Source of the DNA: Pristionchus mayeri
Taxonomy: Eukaryota > Nematoda > Chromadorea > Rhabditida > Neodiplogasteridae
Direction: 5' to 3'
NCBI GenBank assembly: GCA_036245805.1
Contig: BTRK01000004.1
Coordinates: forward strand, 29,435,541-29,499,540
DNA: 64,000 bases
In this document: piece by piece, positions 1-10,086 of the stretch
Layout of the letters: every line of letters begins with the position of its first letter
Position numbering within the stretch: the stretch's first letter is position 1
The notes under the pieces: model-generated
Seen by the model: the letters and a program-made list of their open reading frames with translations, nothing else
Told to the model about the DNA's origin: nothing
Database searches by the model: none
Program-made: the position numbers and the translations under genes

Positions 1-1240
1 AAATTCTGGAATTAGACCGCCTATTGCACACATAATGTGGACTAAATCAAATTGATATTCAGGTCTTATCCTGAAAAACAGAATTTTTTTCTAAATCAAA
101 AACAGAATTTTCGCTGTATTCTTTATGCCGATGATGCCAAACTCTGGTCTTACTCTGATCCTGCCTCTCTCCAATCCTCTCTTGATATCCTTTTTAAGTG
201 GTCCTCTGATTGGGGCCTTACCGTATCCCTCACTAAGACCGAGACAATGCTTATATGAAGGTCACATCCTCCCTCTATCTTTACTCTTAATGGTATTTCT
301 CTTCCTACCGTATCCCAATTCACCGACTTAGGAATTACATACTCTAATCTATACCTATATATAAAGCGCAGTGTGTGTCTGTCCGTCTGTCCGGATTGCG
401 AAACGATTACGAAATGGGGAGGGAGAGAGATCTCGCGACAACAAGTTCCGAAATGAGTGATTGCGAAACCTAGATACTCCGCTAGGACGGGGCCCCCGCC
501 AAAGGCGGGGGGCAGCCGGACTAGTAAACTAGAATTTAGTGCTCACATATCTAGTAAGATCTCAAAGGCCCGTTCTCGTTGCTCATACATCTTGCGCACC
601 TTCGTTTCAAAAAATCCTCAGCTTTATTCTCGACTTTTTGTCACATACGTCCGCCCCATCCTCGAATATTGTTCTGAACTTTGGTCACCTCAAAGTAGGG
701 ATTTGTCTAATAGCATCGAGCGTGTCCAGCGCAAATACACCAAATCTGTACTCCTTAAATGTCGCGTCCCTAACAGGTCTTATCCTGATCGCCTACGTTA
801 TTTCCATTTAGAACCTTCAGAGTACAATTATTGACTTAGCATTCGTATATAAAGTTATTCACGAAGATGTAGGCATAGGCTGCCCTTCCTTTCTCCTCCT
901 AGCCCCCCCCCCCCCTCGACCTAGGCGCCCCAATCTCTTCCAGTTACGTAAACATCGTTCCATATCTGCTTTTTACCACACATTTTTCACAAATAGAGTT
1001 GTGCCCTTATGGAACCGTATCCCTAATAATATTGTAATCTCTAGAAATAGTGAACTGTTCTCGCTCAGAGCTAGAGCTATAAATAGTATTGATTATTCTC
1101 ATTATCTCTAATTCACTCTCGCTTGTAACTGACGGCTATACTCCCTTTGTCATCTAGATATGACATCGTAATTATCATGATTCTAATTTTCCCTGTAACA
1201 TCTATTTTATACCTCTGCACTGTCGCATGATAAAGAATTA
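1..1240 (+). mobile_element. Non-LTR retrotransposon fragment (jockey/CR1-like reverse transcriptase), broken
   Basis: Frame 1 encodes the reverse-transcriptase catalytic motif YADD near 126-140, followed by the palm/thumb region. After the Helitron at 348-524 it resumes at 526 with the typical C-terminal region of jockey/CR1/I-type elements (LYSRLFVTYVRPILEYCSEL). A frameshift near 828-836 moves the frame, and the tail (NRVVPLWNRIPNNIV) ends at a TAA at 1109-1111, followed by a roughly 130-bp 3' UTR. There is an in-frame TGA at 256-258. The copy is dead: a stop, a frameshift, an insertion, and the 5' part missing. The exact clade is an inference. Confidence 0.8.
348..524 (+). mobile_element. 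Small non-autonomous Helitron (177 bp)
   Basis: It starts with TC directly after A347 and ends CTAG directly before T525, the A^T target rule of Helitrons. A GC-rich hairpin (GCCCCCGCC, loop AAA, then GGCGGGGG) lies about 10 bp before CTAG, as in canonical Helitron 3' ends. The 5' end (TCTATACCTATATATAAAG) and the following CTGTCCG repeats match the larger Helitron at 1241. No target duplication is visible, as expected. Its 177 bp is a multiple of 3, and removing it rejoins the reverse-transcriptase codons in frame. Confidence 0.88.
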
Positions 1241-1348
1241 TCAATACCTATATATAAAGCGCAGTGTCTGTCTGTCCGTCTGTCCGTCTGTCCGGATTGC
1301 GAAATAGGGAGGGGAGGGACAGAAGAAGTTACAAAGGCATCGATCCAT

Positions 1349-2290
1349 TACCGTATGCCAATCAATAATTAGCATTGGGTCAACTACAGTACACCAATCG
1401 ATAATTAGCCATGGGTCACCTCTTATTCCGTGCGTCAGATTTATGATTTTGACCTTTGATCTTCGAATTACCGTATACCAATCAATAATTAGCATTGGGT
1501 CAACTATCGTATACCAATCGATAATTAGCCATCGGTCACCTCTTATTCCGTGGGTCAGATTTATGATTTTGACCTTTGATCTTCGAATTACCGTATACCA
1601 ATCAATAATTAGCATTGGGTCAACTATCGTATACCAATCGATAATTAGCCATGGGTCACCTCTTATTCCGTGGGTCAGATTTATGATTTTGACCTTTGAT
1701 CTTTGAATTACCGTATACCAATCAATAATTAGCATTGGGTCAACTACCGTATACCAATCGATAATTAGCCATGGGTCACCTCTTATTCCGTGGGTCAGAT
1801 TTATGATATTGACCTTTGATCTTTGAATTACCGTATACCAATCAATAATTAGCATTGGGTCAACTACCGTATACCAATCGATAATTAGCCATGGGTCACC
1901 TCTTATTCCGTGGGTCAGATTTATGATTTTGACCTTTGATCTTTGAATTACCGTATACCAATCAATAATTAGCATTGGGTCAACTACCGTATACCAATCG
2001 ATAATTAGCCATGGGTCACCTCTTATTCCGTGGGTCAGATTTATGATATTGACCTTTGATCTTTGAATTACCGTATACCAATCAATAATTAGCATTGGGT
2101 CAACTACCGTATACCAATCGATAATTAGCCATGGGTCACCTCTTATTCCGTGGGTCAGATTTATGATTTTGACCTTTGATCTTTGAATTACCGTATACCA
2201 ATCAATAATTAGCATTGGGTCAACTACCGTATACCAATCGATAATTAACCATGGGTCACTCTTATTCCGTGGGTCAGATTTATGATTTTG
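1349..2290. repeat. 120-bp minisatellite, about 7.8 copies
   Basis: The period is 120 bp. Each unit holds two diverged half-repeats of the core ACCGTATACCAATC, followed by GGGTCACCTCTTATTCCG and TTTGACCTTTGATCTT. Copies differ by a few percent, with some variants alternating from one unit to the next (TTTTGACC against TATTGACC), so units may have spread as 240-bp pairs. Because 120 is divisible by 3 the minus strand stays open for 388 codons, which I regard as an accident of the period. Confidence 0.93.
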
Positions 2291-2298
2291 ACCATCTA

Positions 2299-2432
2299 GA
2301 ATGTTCCAGAAAGTTCGAAAATGTTCCAAAGCTTCTAGAATGTTCCAGAAAGTTCGAAAATGTTCCAAAACTTTTAGAATGTTCCAGAAAGTTCGAAAAT
2401 GTTCCAAAGCTTCTAGAATGTTAAAGAAAATT
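2299..2432. promoter_or_regulatory. Heat-shock-element array (left arm)
   Basis: Three 39-bp repeats made of alternating GAA and TTC blocks two bases apart. The clearest run, at 2333-2355, fits TTCnnGAAnnTTCnnGAA plus one more nnTTC, five contiguous pentamers. The first unit starts GAA 2299, TTC 2304, GAA 2309, TTC 2314. A degenerate partial unit follows at 2413-2432. This is the consensus recognised by trimeric HSF-1. Activity is inferred, not shown. Confidence 0.8.
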
Positions 2433-2433
2433 C

Positions 2434-3098
2434 TGTTCCCTCTGAAGCATGAATGCTCAATTCCTGGTGGTTATATGAAGCTCCCATCTTTACCCTATAT
2501 ACTTTTCCTCATGGATGATGGAAGTTACATCCTTTCGAGGAATGCATTGAACTGTAAATGACTACATTTTGCATTTTTATGTTGATTTCGCATATTTTTG
2601 AAAAATAAGAAATTCAAATTTTCTGAAAAGAGAAAGATGCAGGCACCAATATTTTTTATGAGAATATGGCCTCATCGAGGGTAAATTTAGCGCACACATG
2701 GAGAAGTCTGTATGATTGGTCTTCGATGCAAAAAATCTGAACAAGTTTCATGTAATCAGAATCGACAGCATATTTTTAATAGCATGTAATTCGGTGCAAA
2801 CTTAATCGAGACACTTCCCTCTCTCTCCTTCTCTTTCCCTCTCTCTCCTTCTCTTTCTCTCTCTCTCTCATTATCTTTCCCTCGTTCTCTCTTCTTCTCT
2901 TTCCCTCTCTCTCTCTCCCTCTCCCCATCTTTCTCCCTCTCCCTCTCTCTTCCTCTCCCTCTCTCTTCTTCTCTCTGCCTCTCTCTCCCTCTCTATCCTT
3001 CTCTTTCCATCTCTCTCACTCTCCTCCTCACTCTCTCCCACTCTCCATCTCTCACTGTCTCCTTCCCCGCCCTCTTTCCTACTCTCCCTCTCGTTTTC
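2434..3098. other. Palindrome loop: single-copy sequence plus a CT-rich microsatellite
   Basis: 2434-2815 is AT-rich single-copy sequence with no convincing reading frame. 2816-3092 is an imperfect (CT)n/(CTC)n tract dominated by CTCTCTCC-type units. No gene was recognised. The CT tract on one side may mark where the inverted duplication or the assembly join occurred. Confidence 0.8.
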
Positions 3099-3099
3099 G

Positions 3100-3233
3100 A
3101 ATTTTCTTTAACATTCTAGAAGCTTTGGAACATTTTCGAACTTTCTGGAACATTCTAAAAGTTTTGGAACATTTTCGAACTTTCTGGAACATTCTAGAAG
3201 CTTTGGAACATTTTCGAACTTTCTGGAACATTC
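3100..3233. promoter_or_regulatory. Heat-shock-element array (right arm)
   Basis: Reverse complement of the array at 2299-2432 with the same GAA/TTC pentamer phasing, so this 5-kb region carries two convergent HSE clusters about 670 bp apart. Confidence 0.8.
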
Positions 3234-3241
3234 TAGATGGT

Positions 3242-4183
3242 CAAAATCATAAATCTGACCCACGGAATAAGAGTGACCCATGGTTAATTATCGATTGGTA
3301 TACGGTAGTTGACCCAATGCTAATTATTGATTGGTATACGGTAATTCAAAGATCAAAGGTCAAAATCATAAATCTGACCCACGGAATAAGAGGTGACCCA
3401 TGGCTAATTATCGATTGGTATACGGTAGTTGACCCAATGCTAATTATTGATTGGTATACGGTAATTCAAAGATCAAAGGTCAATATCATAAATCTGACCC
3501 ACGGAATAAGAGGTGACCCATGGCTAATTATCGATTGGTATACGGTAGTTGACCCAATGCTAATTATTGATTGGTATACGGTAATTCAAAGATCAAAGGT
3601 CAAAATCATAAATCTGACCCACGGAATAAGAGGTGACCCATGGCTAATTATCGATTGGTATACGGTAGTTGACCCAATGCTAATTATTGATTGGTATACG
3701 GTAATTCAAAGATCAAAGGTCAATATCATAAATCTGACCCACGGAATAAGAGGTGACCCATGGCTAATTATCGATTGGTATACGGTAGTTGACCCCAATG
3801 CTAATTATTGATTGGTATACGGTAATTCAAAGATCAAAGGTCAAAATCATAAATCTGACCCACGGAATAAGAGGTGACCCATGGCTAATTATCGATTGGT
3901 ATACGATAGTTGACCCAATGCTAATTATTGATTGGTATACGGTAATTCGAAGATCAAAGGTCAAAATCATAAATCTGACCCACGGAATAAGAGGTGACCG
4001 ATGGCTAATTATCGATTGGTATACGATAGTTGACCCAATGCTAATTATTGATTGGTATACGGTAATTCGAAGATCAAAGGTCAAAATCATAAATCTGACG
4101 CACGGAATAAGAGGTGACCCATGGCTAATTATCGATTGGTGTACTGTAGTTGACCCAATGCTAATTATTGATTGGCATACGGT
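3242..4183. repeat. 120-bp minisatellite, mirrored copy
   Basis: Mirror image of the array at 1349-2290, with the same order of unit variants. One extra C at about 3796 breaks the otherwise open frame, splitting it into two shorter ones. Confidence 0.93.
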
Positions 4184-4292
4184 AATGGATCGATGCCTTT
4201 GTAACTTCTTCTGTCCCTCCCCTCCCTATTTCGCAATCCGGACAGACGGACAGACGGACAGACAGACACTGCGCTTTATATATAGGTATTGA

Positions 4293-5211
4293 TAATTCTT
4301 TATCATGCGACAGTGCAGAGGTATAAAATAGATGTTACAGGGAAAATTAGAATCATGATAATTACGATGTCATATCTAGATGACAAAGGGAGTATAGCCG
4401 TCAGTTACAAGCGAGAGTGAATTAGAGATAATGAGAATAATCAATACTATTTATAGCTCTAGCTCTGAGCGAGAACAGTTCACTATTTCTAGAGATTACA
4501 ATATTATTAGGGATACGGTTCCATAAGGGCACAACTCTATTTGTGAAAAATGTGTGGTAAAAAGCAGATATGGAACGATGTTTACGTAACTGGAAGAGAT
4601 TGGGGCGCCTAGGTCGAGGGGGGGGGGGGCTAGGAGGAGAAAGGAAGGGCAGCCTATGCCTACATCTTCGTGAATAACTTTATATACGAATGCTAAGTCA
4701 ATAATTGTACTCTGAAGGTTCTAAATGGAAATAACGTAGGCGATCAGGATAAGACCTGTTAGGGACGCGACATTTAAGGAGTACAGATTTGGTGTATTTG
4801 CGCTGGACACGCTCGATGCTATTAGACAAATCCCTACTTTGAGGTGACCAAAGTTCAGAACAATATTCGAGGATGGGGCGGACGTATGTGACAAAAAGTC
4901 GAGAATAAAGCTGAGGATTTTTTGAAACGAAGGTGCGCAAGATGTATGAGCAACGAGAACGGGCCTTTGAGATCTTACTAGATATGTGAGCACTAAATTC
5001 TAGTTTACTAGTCCGGCTGCCCCCCGCCTTTGGCGGGGGCCCCGTCCTAGCGGAGTATCTAGGTTTCGCAATCACTCATTTCGGAACTTGTTGTCGCGAG
5101 ATCTCTCTCCCTCCCCATTTCGTAATCGTTTCGCAATCCGGACAGACGGACAGACACACACTGCGCTTTATATATAGGTATAGATTAGAGTATGTAATTC
5201 CTAAGTCGGAC
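4293..5211 (-). mobile_element. Mirrored retrotransposon fragment with its Helitron insertion
   Basis: Mirror of 321-1240. The 177-bp Helitron is at 5008-5184 (minus). The coding remnant has the same frameshift and stop as the left arm. It is cut off by the N gap just upstream of the Helitron insertion, so the catalytic YADD part seen at the far left is not visible on this side. Confidence 0.85.
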
Positions 5212-5711
5212 NNNNNNNNNNNNNNNNNNNNNNNNNNNNNNNNNNNNNNNNNNNNNNNNNNNNNNNNNNNNNNNNNNNNNNNNNNNNNNNNNNNNNNNNN
5301 NNNNNNNNNNNNNNNNNNNNNNNNNNNNNNNNNNNNNNNNNNNNNNNNNNNNNNNNNNNNNNNNNNNNNNNNNNNNNNNNNNNNNNNNNNNNNNNNNNNN
5401 NNNNNNNNNNNNNNNNNNNNNNNNNNNNNNNNNNNNNNNNNNNNNNNNNNNNNNNNNNNNNNNNNNNNNNNNNNNNNNNNNNNNNNNNNNNNNNNNNNNN
5501 NNNNNNNNNNNNNNNNNNNNNNNNNNNNNNNNNNNNNNNNNNNNNNNNNNNNNNNNNNNNNNNNNNNNNNNNNNNNNNNNNNNNNNNNNNNNNNNNNNNN
5601 NNNNNNNNNNNNNNNNNNNNNNNNNNNNNNNNNNNNNNNNNNNNNNNNNNNNNNNNNNNNNNNNNNNNNNNNNNNNNNNNNNNNNNNNNNNNNNNNNNNN
5701 NNNNNNNNNNN
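5212..5711. other. Assembly gap (500 N)
   Basis: Exactly 500 undetermined bases, a typical placeholder size, abutting the outer end of the inverted repeat. Confidence 1.
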
Positions 5712-6140
5712 GTAGTCCCACACGAGAGTCGACACTAGCCTCTCGCATCCCTCGCAAGACCTGCCCCATATCTTGGCTCATTCTCGGAGTTGCTATGACT
5801 ACGACTCGATGCGCGGCTATACGAACAACCAACCTTATAAAGCCTTTCATCTAATCCTTCATTTCTTGTGACACTCTGAACGTGGGTAGTCGGTTTTTGT
5901 AGCTCATGAATAACCCTCCAAAACCCCGCAAATATATAGTAATTTCAAAATAGCGTGACGAAAGAAGTAATAACAAAGTATCTTATTGATAATAACCGCT
6001 CTTAAATTTGTTAGATAAATCAGATGTAGCAATTCATTTATTTGTGATTGGTTCTTCGAGAAAAGAGTTTGAAATGCGATCAGGGATTCATATAACTACT
6101 TATTTACAGCTCATCAGTGAATTTTATTACTTTCAGCGTG
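5712..6140. other. Intergenic; no gene recognised
   Basis: A short minus-strand frame runs from 5850 into the gap but resembles nothing I know; it could be the end of an exon or retrotransposon sequence. The FAR gene downstream of this region has a poly(A) signal AATAAA on the minus strand at 6123-6128. Confidence 0.5.
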
Positions 6141-7196
6141 CTACAACTCGATATGTGAGGTGTCCTCGTAAGCACTGAGATCGGGGAGATTCTGGACGAG
6201 TTCCCAAGTGGACTTCATCGGACTCTCCTTGTCCATCATTCTGAAGAGCGTGTGCCAGCACGTCACTCGCTCCAATCGATCCTTCGACGATTGAGGAAGA
6301 GCTTCGTACGATGACGTCGTCTGAAGGAGTACAGTAAGAGCCTAGATATGAGAGGGGTGTGATGCAACGAAAAATGAACGTCATTGTCTGATTCTTTGAT
6401 GATTAATTTTACAACCTATTTAATGGCTACCTTTTTGACGACTTTGCTGATTATCGGAAGGTACTCCATTGGATTGGCAGATCTCTTCGAGGCAAAGACA
6501 ATCAGATTCAAGCATCTGAGGTAGAGCTAGAAAGTCATGATTATATTGATTCTAATCGATAATCTCACTTCTCTCACGAACTTCTCCGACTGTGTGTCCA
6601 GTCTAGTGAGCATCTTGTCAAAGAGTGCTTTCCCGGTCCACAATCGAGGCGCGTGTTTCTCAACTACGCTAAGTAACTGAAAAAATAATGATTATAGAAA
6701 ATATTAGCGTTACTCTTTCTCACCTCATCTTTCGATGTAAATGGAGAATGTTTTGGGAAGATTTCGGTAAGAAACTTTTCCATTTCTGCTCCGTAATCTT
6801 CATGGTCTCCAGCTCCTGAAATCGGCAAACAGATCCATTGATCAATAAATGATGATCGCCGAACTACAATTCGTTCTACGTTTCAGCAATAGTAAAGCAG
6901 CACGTAGATATTTCAATGTAATTGGATGCGTTTGTATACGTGGGCCTGGCTACGTGGGCTCACTGGGCCAAATTTAGTACTCAATAATTCAAGAATAAGA
7001 TACCCAAGCAGTTATCGTAGTGTTCGGCAAAGGAGATTCCAATTTTCTCAGCTTCTTCTTTGACGATTTTGAACGCCTCCGCAGAGTCCACCCCGACTTC
7101 TTTGATATTCCCGAGTTTATTGAGAATATCCATGGGATCGGCGAGTGAGAAATGAACAAGGAGAAGGAAGAAGAGGTGAAAGGAGAACGATTTCAT
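6141..7196 (-). CDS. Fatty-acid and retinol-binding (FAR) protein, paralog 1
   Basis: Five exons on the minus strand: 7004-7196, 6724-6815, 6569-6676, 6431-6526, 6141-6320. They join with GT-AG borders and consistent phases into 222 residues. Residues 1-19 form a signal peptide (MKSFSFHLFFLLLVHFSLA), so the product should be secreted. The rest is the helical Gp-FAR-1 type fold: FAR paralog 2 next door has exons of the same role, phase and almost the same length, and both share the EKFVRE/EQFIRQ helix end, the Y-x-A-L-P motif and a Cys-Trp pair. FAR proteins bind fatty acids and retinoids in body fluids or secretions and are known only from nematodes. Compared with the usual 180-190 residues the C-terminus is somewhat long. 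A poly(A) signal follows at 6123-6128. Ligand and tissue are unknown. Confidence 0.82.
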
Positions 7197-7589
7197 CTAG
7201 ACATAATGAACATTTCAAATTTAGTGAGGAAAAAACCTGACAAAAACTCGGTTGGGACTACTACCAAGTGTGGAAGTAACTATGAAAACAATGATAGCGA
7301 GGGACAATCGAACACGTTTGATAAGAATGAATGCTCACTGAATTGAGCAGGATATAGAACAGATGTATACTCAACACTATAATAACATGTTTATTGCAAT
7401 GAAACAAACCAAAATTGTATAAAAAATATTTCATCTGTCAATCAAGGTTCAAGAACTTATACAATGATGACGTTCCATAAGAGAGGACGTAAAACCATCC
7501 CCATAAGCGCTTCTGAAAGCAAAGACTGAGAAAAAAAGAAAGGTTCGAATTCGTGATCATTAACTCGTAATTTACATTCTGTGAGTACA
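7197..7589. other. Spacer between the two FAR genes
   Basis: Contains the 3' flank of FAR paralog 2 and the promoter region of paralog 1. I saw no further exon and no clear TATA box. Confidence 0.6.
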
Positions 7590-10086
7590 TTACTGCGCCA
7601 TACACTGGTCGAAAGTCTCCGGCATGTCGAGGACAGTGTCGAGAACTTTCTCGAATTGTGTCGACAGTCCATTCCAGCAGAGGACGGAGTCGAGACTGTC
7701 CTTGGCCTCCAGTGGAAGGGCGTGGTATTCGATGATCATCTCAATGATTTCTACTATATTTTTCATAATTTTTATTTTCAACTTTGAGTAAATCTCCTAT
7801 TTCACCTCTCTGATGACGTTGACTGCTCTAATCAAGTACTCTCTCGGATCGTCAGCATGGGAAATAATCTCGATATACAAGCCCAGAGCGTCGTAGGAAA
7901 TCTGAATCAGGCACGTCGTTGACTGATCACTCTCTTCTATCACTCACTTGTCTGATGAACTGCTCTGCTTCGGGTTCCAACTTGGAGAGGATCGAATCGA
8001 AGATGGGCTTGCGCTTGATCACAGCGGCCGAAATAGAAGGGAATCGAGCTTGGAACTGCTCCAGAAACTGAAAATTAATATTTAAATAATGAATTTTCAT
8101 AAAATGCACCTCTTCCGAAGAATTCCGAAGAACGAGACGGCCGAAACGAGAAAAATTTCTGACAAATGACTTCTTCCCACCAATTATCGAAAGTGAAGTA
8201 TGGCACGCGATTTACAAACTGAAAAACGGAAAGTCCCCTGGCCCGGACAAGGTAACAGCAGAGATGTTGAAATACGGTAGTGACATCCTTGTCAAACCCC
8301 TTTGCTCTCTGTTCAACAAATGGATACTGGAGGAGACTGTTCCCGATACTCTGCCAAACTCACTGATATCACTCATTTATAAGAAAGGAAATCAACTCGA
8401 CATTTCAAACTACCGTCCAATTGCACTCTTAAATCTGATATACAAAACATTCACCTCGGCCATCGATAATCGAATAGAAAAAACGTTGTCCACGAGCCAA
8501 CCACCGGAGCAAGCCGGCTTTCGCAAGAACTATGCAACAACGGACCACATGTTTACTCTCCACGAACTGATGAGCAAGTCGGTTGAGTACAACTTTCCAT
8601 TGTACCTGGTCTTCATTGATTTTGCAAAAGCTTTTGATTCGGTAGAATTCAGTGGCTTGTGGAGTGCATTATTTCAACAAGGAATCCACTCGAAGATCGT
8701 GAACACCTTGCGACAAGTATACCAAAAGGCCAATGTTTTCGTAAGAGTTGGATCGAGCAAAGTGCCCATTGATGTAGAAAGAGGCGTCCGTCAAGGAGAT
8801 CCGTTGTCTCCCCACCTCTTTAACAGTGTACTGAAAGGTGTATTTCGTGAAATGAATTGGGATGATTTTGGAATAAGGATCGACGGAAGAAATCTGACCC
8901 ATTTGCGATACGCAGATGACATCGTCCTAATTTCACATGACCCCAAAGAAGTTTCAAGTATGTTGCGTGAACTGGTGAATGCGAGCAAAAAAGTTGGATT
9001 GAAAATAAACCAAAAGAAAACTGTCGCCATGACGAACCGTACTCAAGTATCACTTCACATCGAACAAGATTCTTTGAGCTATGTCAGCAGTTTTGTCTAC
9101 CTTGGCGTCCGAGTATCATTCGACAACAACTTATTGCTTGAACTAAACAGAAGGATCGGAAGCGCGTGGAAAGCATTCAACAAATTTCACGATTTTCTTA
9201 CCAACCGGGCTGTCGCAATGGGACTGAAAGCTAGAGTTTACCGTATGTGCATAGAGCCTGCTCTACTGTATGGCAGTGAAATCTGGAAGCTCAACGAAGA
9301 AAGCAAGAACGAGATTGATTGTGGCACAGCGTTCGATGATGAGAAAAATGGCCGGAGTAACGAGAATGGATAGGAAGAGCAATGAGTGGTTAGCAAACAA
9401 AGTACCGATACAAGATGTTCGAGTCCGAGCTATGCACAAGAAATGGACTTGGGCACGACGAATTGCATCACTGGACGACGATAGATGGACGCAGAGAATT
9501 GTTTTCTGGACACCGTGGGATAAGGAAAGACCGATTGGACGACCAAGAACGAGATGGCGGGATGAAATAGTGGAGCGAGTAGGAATAAACTGGGCTGATA
9601 TTTGCAGAAGATACCCCGATAAATGGACCGACGGCATGATTCAACAGGCCCATGCCCTGAAGTTTGAATAAATTGATTTGATTTGATTTGATTTGCACCT
9701 CTTCCGTGGTGTGAACGGGCGTGAACTCGCTGAGCCTCTTTTTATCTTCTTCTATTGCTGCTTCTTCCTCGGGTGTCAGGGGAATCGAGGAAAGATCAGC
9801 TTGAACGTTAATATTGATTTGTTTGTCATCAAAATATCTAATTTGAAGTTGAAAATAAATTTTGTTCTATAATATTGGGCTCCAGTATTCATTCGGGAAT
9901 CTTGAATAGCATACCGAGGAGTCCACGCAGGCAAACGCTCAAATCCTGTCCTGGATTGCCCATTTCCGCAGCCAAATCACGAATGGTCGAGGCTGCATTC
10001 GCCAAACTGAAATTCTGCTGCAAACTCGCCGTCTGGAAAGAGGAAGCGAAGGAAGCAGAAGAGAGGATGAGGAGAAGGTGGCGCAT
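7590..10086 (-). CDS. Fatty-acid and retinol-binding (FAR) protein, paralog 2, with an RTE insertion in intron 2
   Basis: Five exons on the minus strand: 9915-10086, 9699-9799, 7948-8067, 7806-7901, 7590-7739, giving 212 residues with matching phases. Residues 1-16 or so look like a signal peptide (MRHLLLILSSASFASS). Exon 2 encodes an acidic TPEEEAAIEEDKK stretch; exons 3-5 encode the FAR helices (FLEQFQARFP, EPEAEQFIRQ, EYHALPLEAKDSL). The last three introns match those of paralog 1 in phase, so the pair is a tandem duplication. Intron 2 was 42 bp before a 1.58-kb RTE copy landed at its donor. The target-site duplication left an intact GT donor beside exon 2, so correct splicing still looks possible. 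The acceptor of exon 5 (ATTGAG) is a little unusual. Confidence 0.8.
8106..8117. repeat. Left target-site duplication of the RTE copy
   Basis: GCACCTCTTCCG, repeated exactly at 9695-9706. On the minus strand it reads CGGAAGAG|GTGC, the exon 2/intron 2 border of the FAR gene. Confidence 0.9.
8118..9694 (+). mobile_element. 5'-truncated RTE-clade non-LTR retrotransposon
   Basis: Encodes most of the reverse transcriptase: KNGKSPGPDKVTAEM entry motif, YRPIALLNLIYK, AGFRKNYATTDH, the FIDFAKAFDS catalytic block, GVRQGDPLSPHLF and the YADDIVL active site (about 8910-8930), then the conserved C-terminal region (RPRTRWRDE). The endonuclease domain is missing, a 5' truncation typical of target-primed insertion. 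A single frameshift near 9305-9320 separates 8264-9373 from the C-terminal frame ending at 9671. The 3' end is a short TTTGA-type tandem repeat at 9673-9694, as in RTE elements. It lies antisense to the host FAR gene and is not autonomous. Confidence 0.92.
9695..9706. repeat. Right target-site duplication of the RTE copy
   Basis: Exact 12-bp repeat of 8106-8117. This copy still adjoins exon 2 and supplies its splice donor. Confidence 0.9.

Larger units (their letters stand above)
1241..2433 (+). mobile_element. Helitron carrying a minisatellite and a heat-shock-element array (3' end not seen)
   Basis: It begins TCAATACCTATATATAAAG directly after A1240, sharing its 5' end with the 177-bp Helitron. 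It contains CTGTCCGT repeats, about eight copies of a 120-bp unit, then three 39-bp units built of heat-shock pentamers. Sequence identity with the opposite arm stops at 2433. No 3' hairpin plus CTRR was found, so the element is truncated or continues unrecognised into the loop. No RepHel coding sequence is present, so it is non-autonomous. Confidence 0.72.
3099..4292 (-). mobile_element. Mirrored Helitron with HSE array
   Basis: Mirror of the element at 1241-2433. Its TC 5' end is at 4292, directly followed on the plus strand by T4293 (the complementary A of the A^TC rule). The two copies point toward each other across the loop. Confidence 0.72.
321..5211. repeat. Large inverted repeat (palindrome) with about 2.1-kb arms
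   Basis: Position p in 321-2433 pairs with position 5532-p in 3099-5211. I found only two length differences: one extra C near 3796 in the right arm, and a C-run of 13 at 903-915 against a G-run of 12 opposite. Both arms carry the same nested elements, so the duplication came after all of those insertions. The loop, 2434-3098, is single copy. The right arm stops at a 500-N gap, so its outer end is unknown, while the left arm runs on into more retrotransposon sequence. It is either a very young inverted duplication or an assembly artefact. Confidence 0.92.

Noticed and set aside
1349..2290. Regular repeats as a CRISPR array
   Set aside because: Units are contiguous tandem repeats without variable spacers, in a eukaryotic transposon.
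1241..2407. 388-codon minus-strand open frame
   Set aside because: It is the 120-bp minisatellite read through; the period divisible by 3 explains the openness and there is no protein-like composition.
5184..5850. Long frames across the N gap
   Set aside because: They consist almost entirely of undetermined bases; only short real flanks exist.
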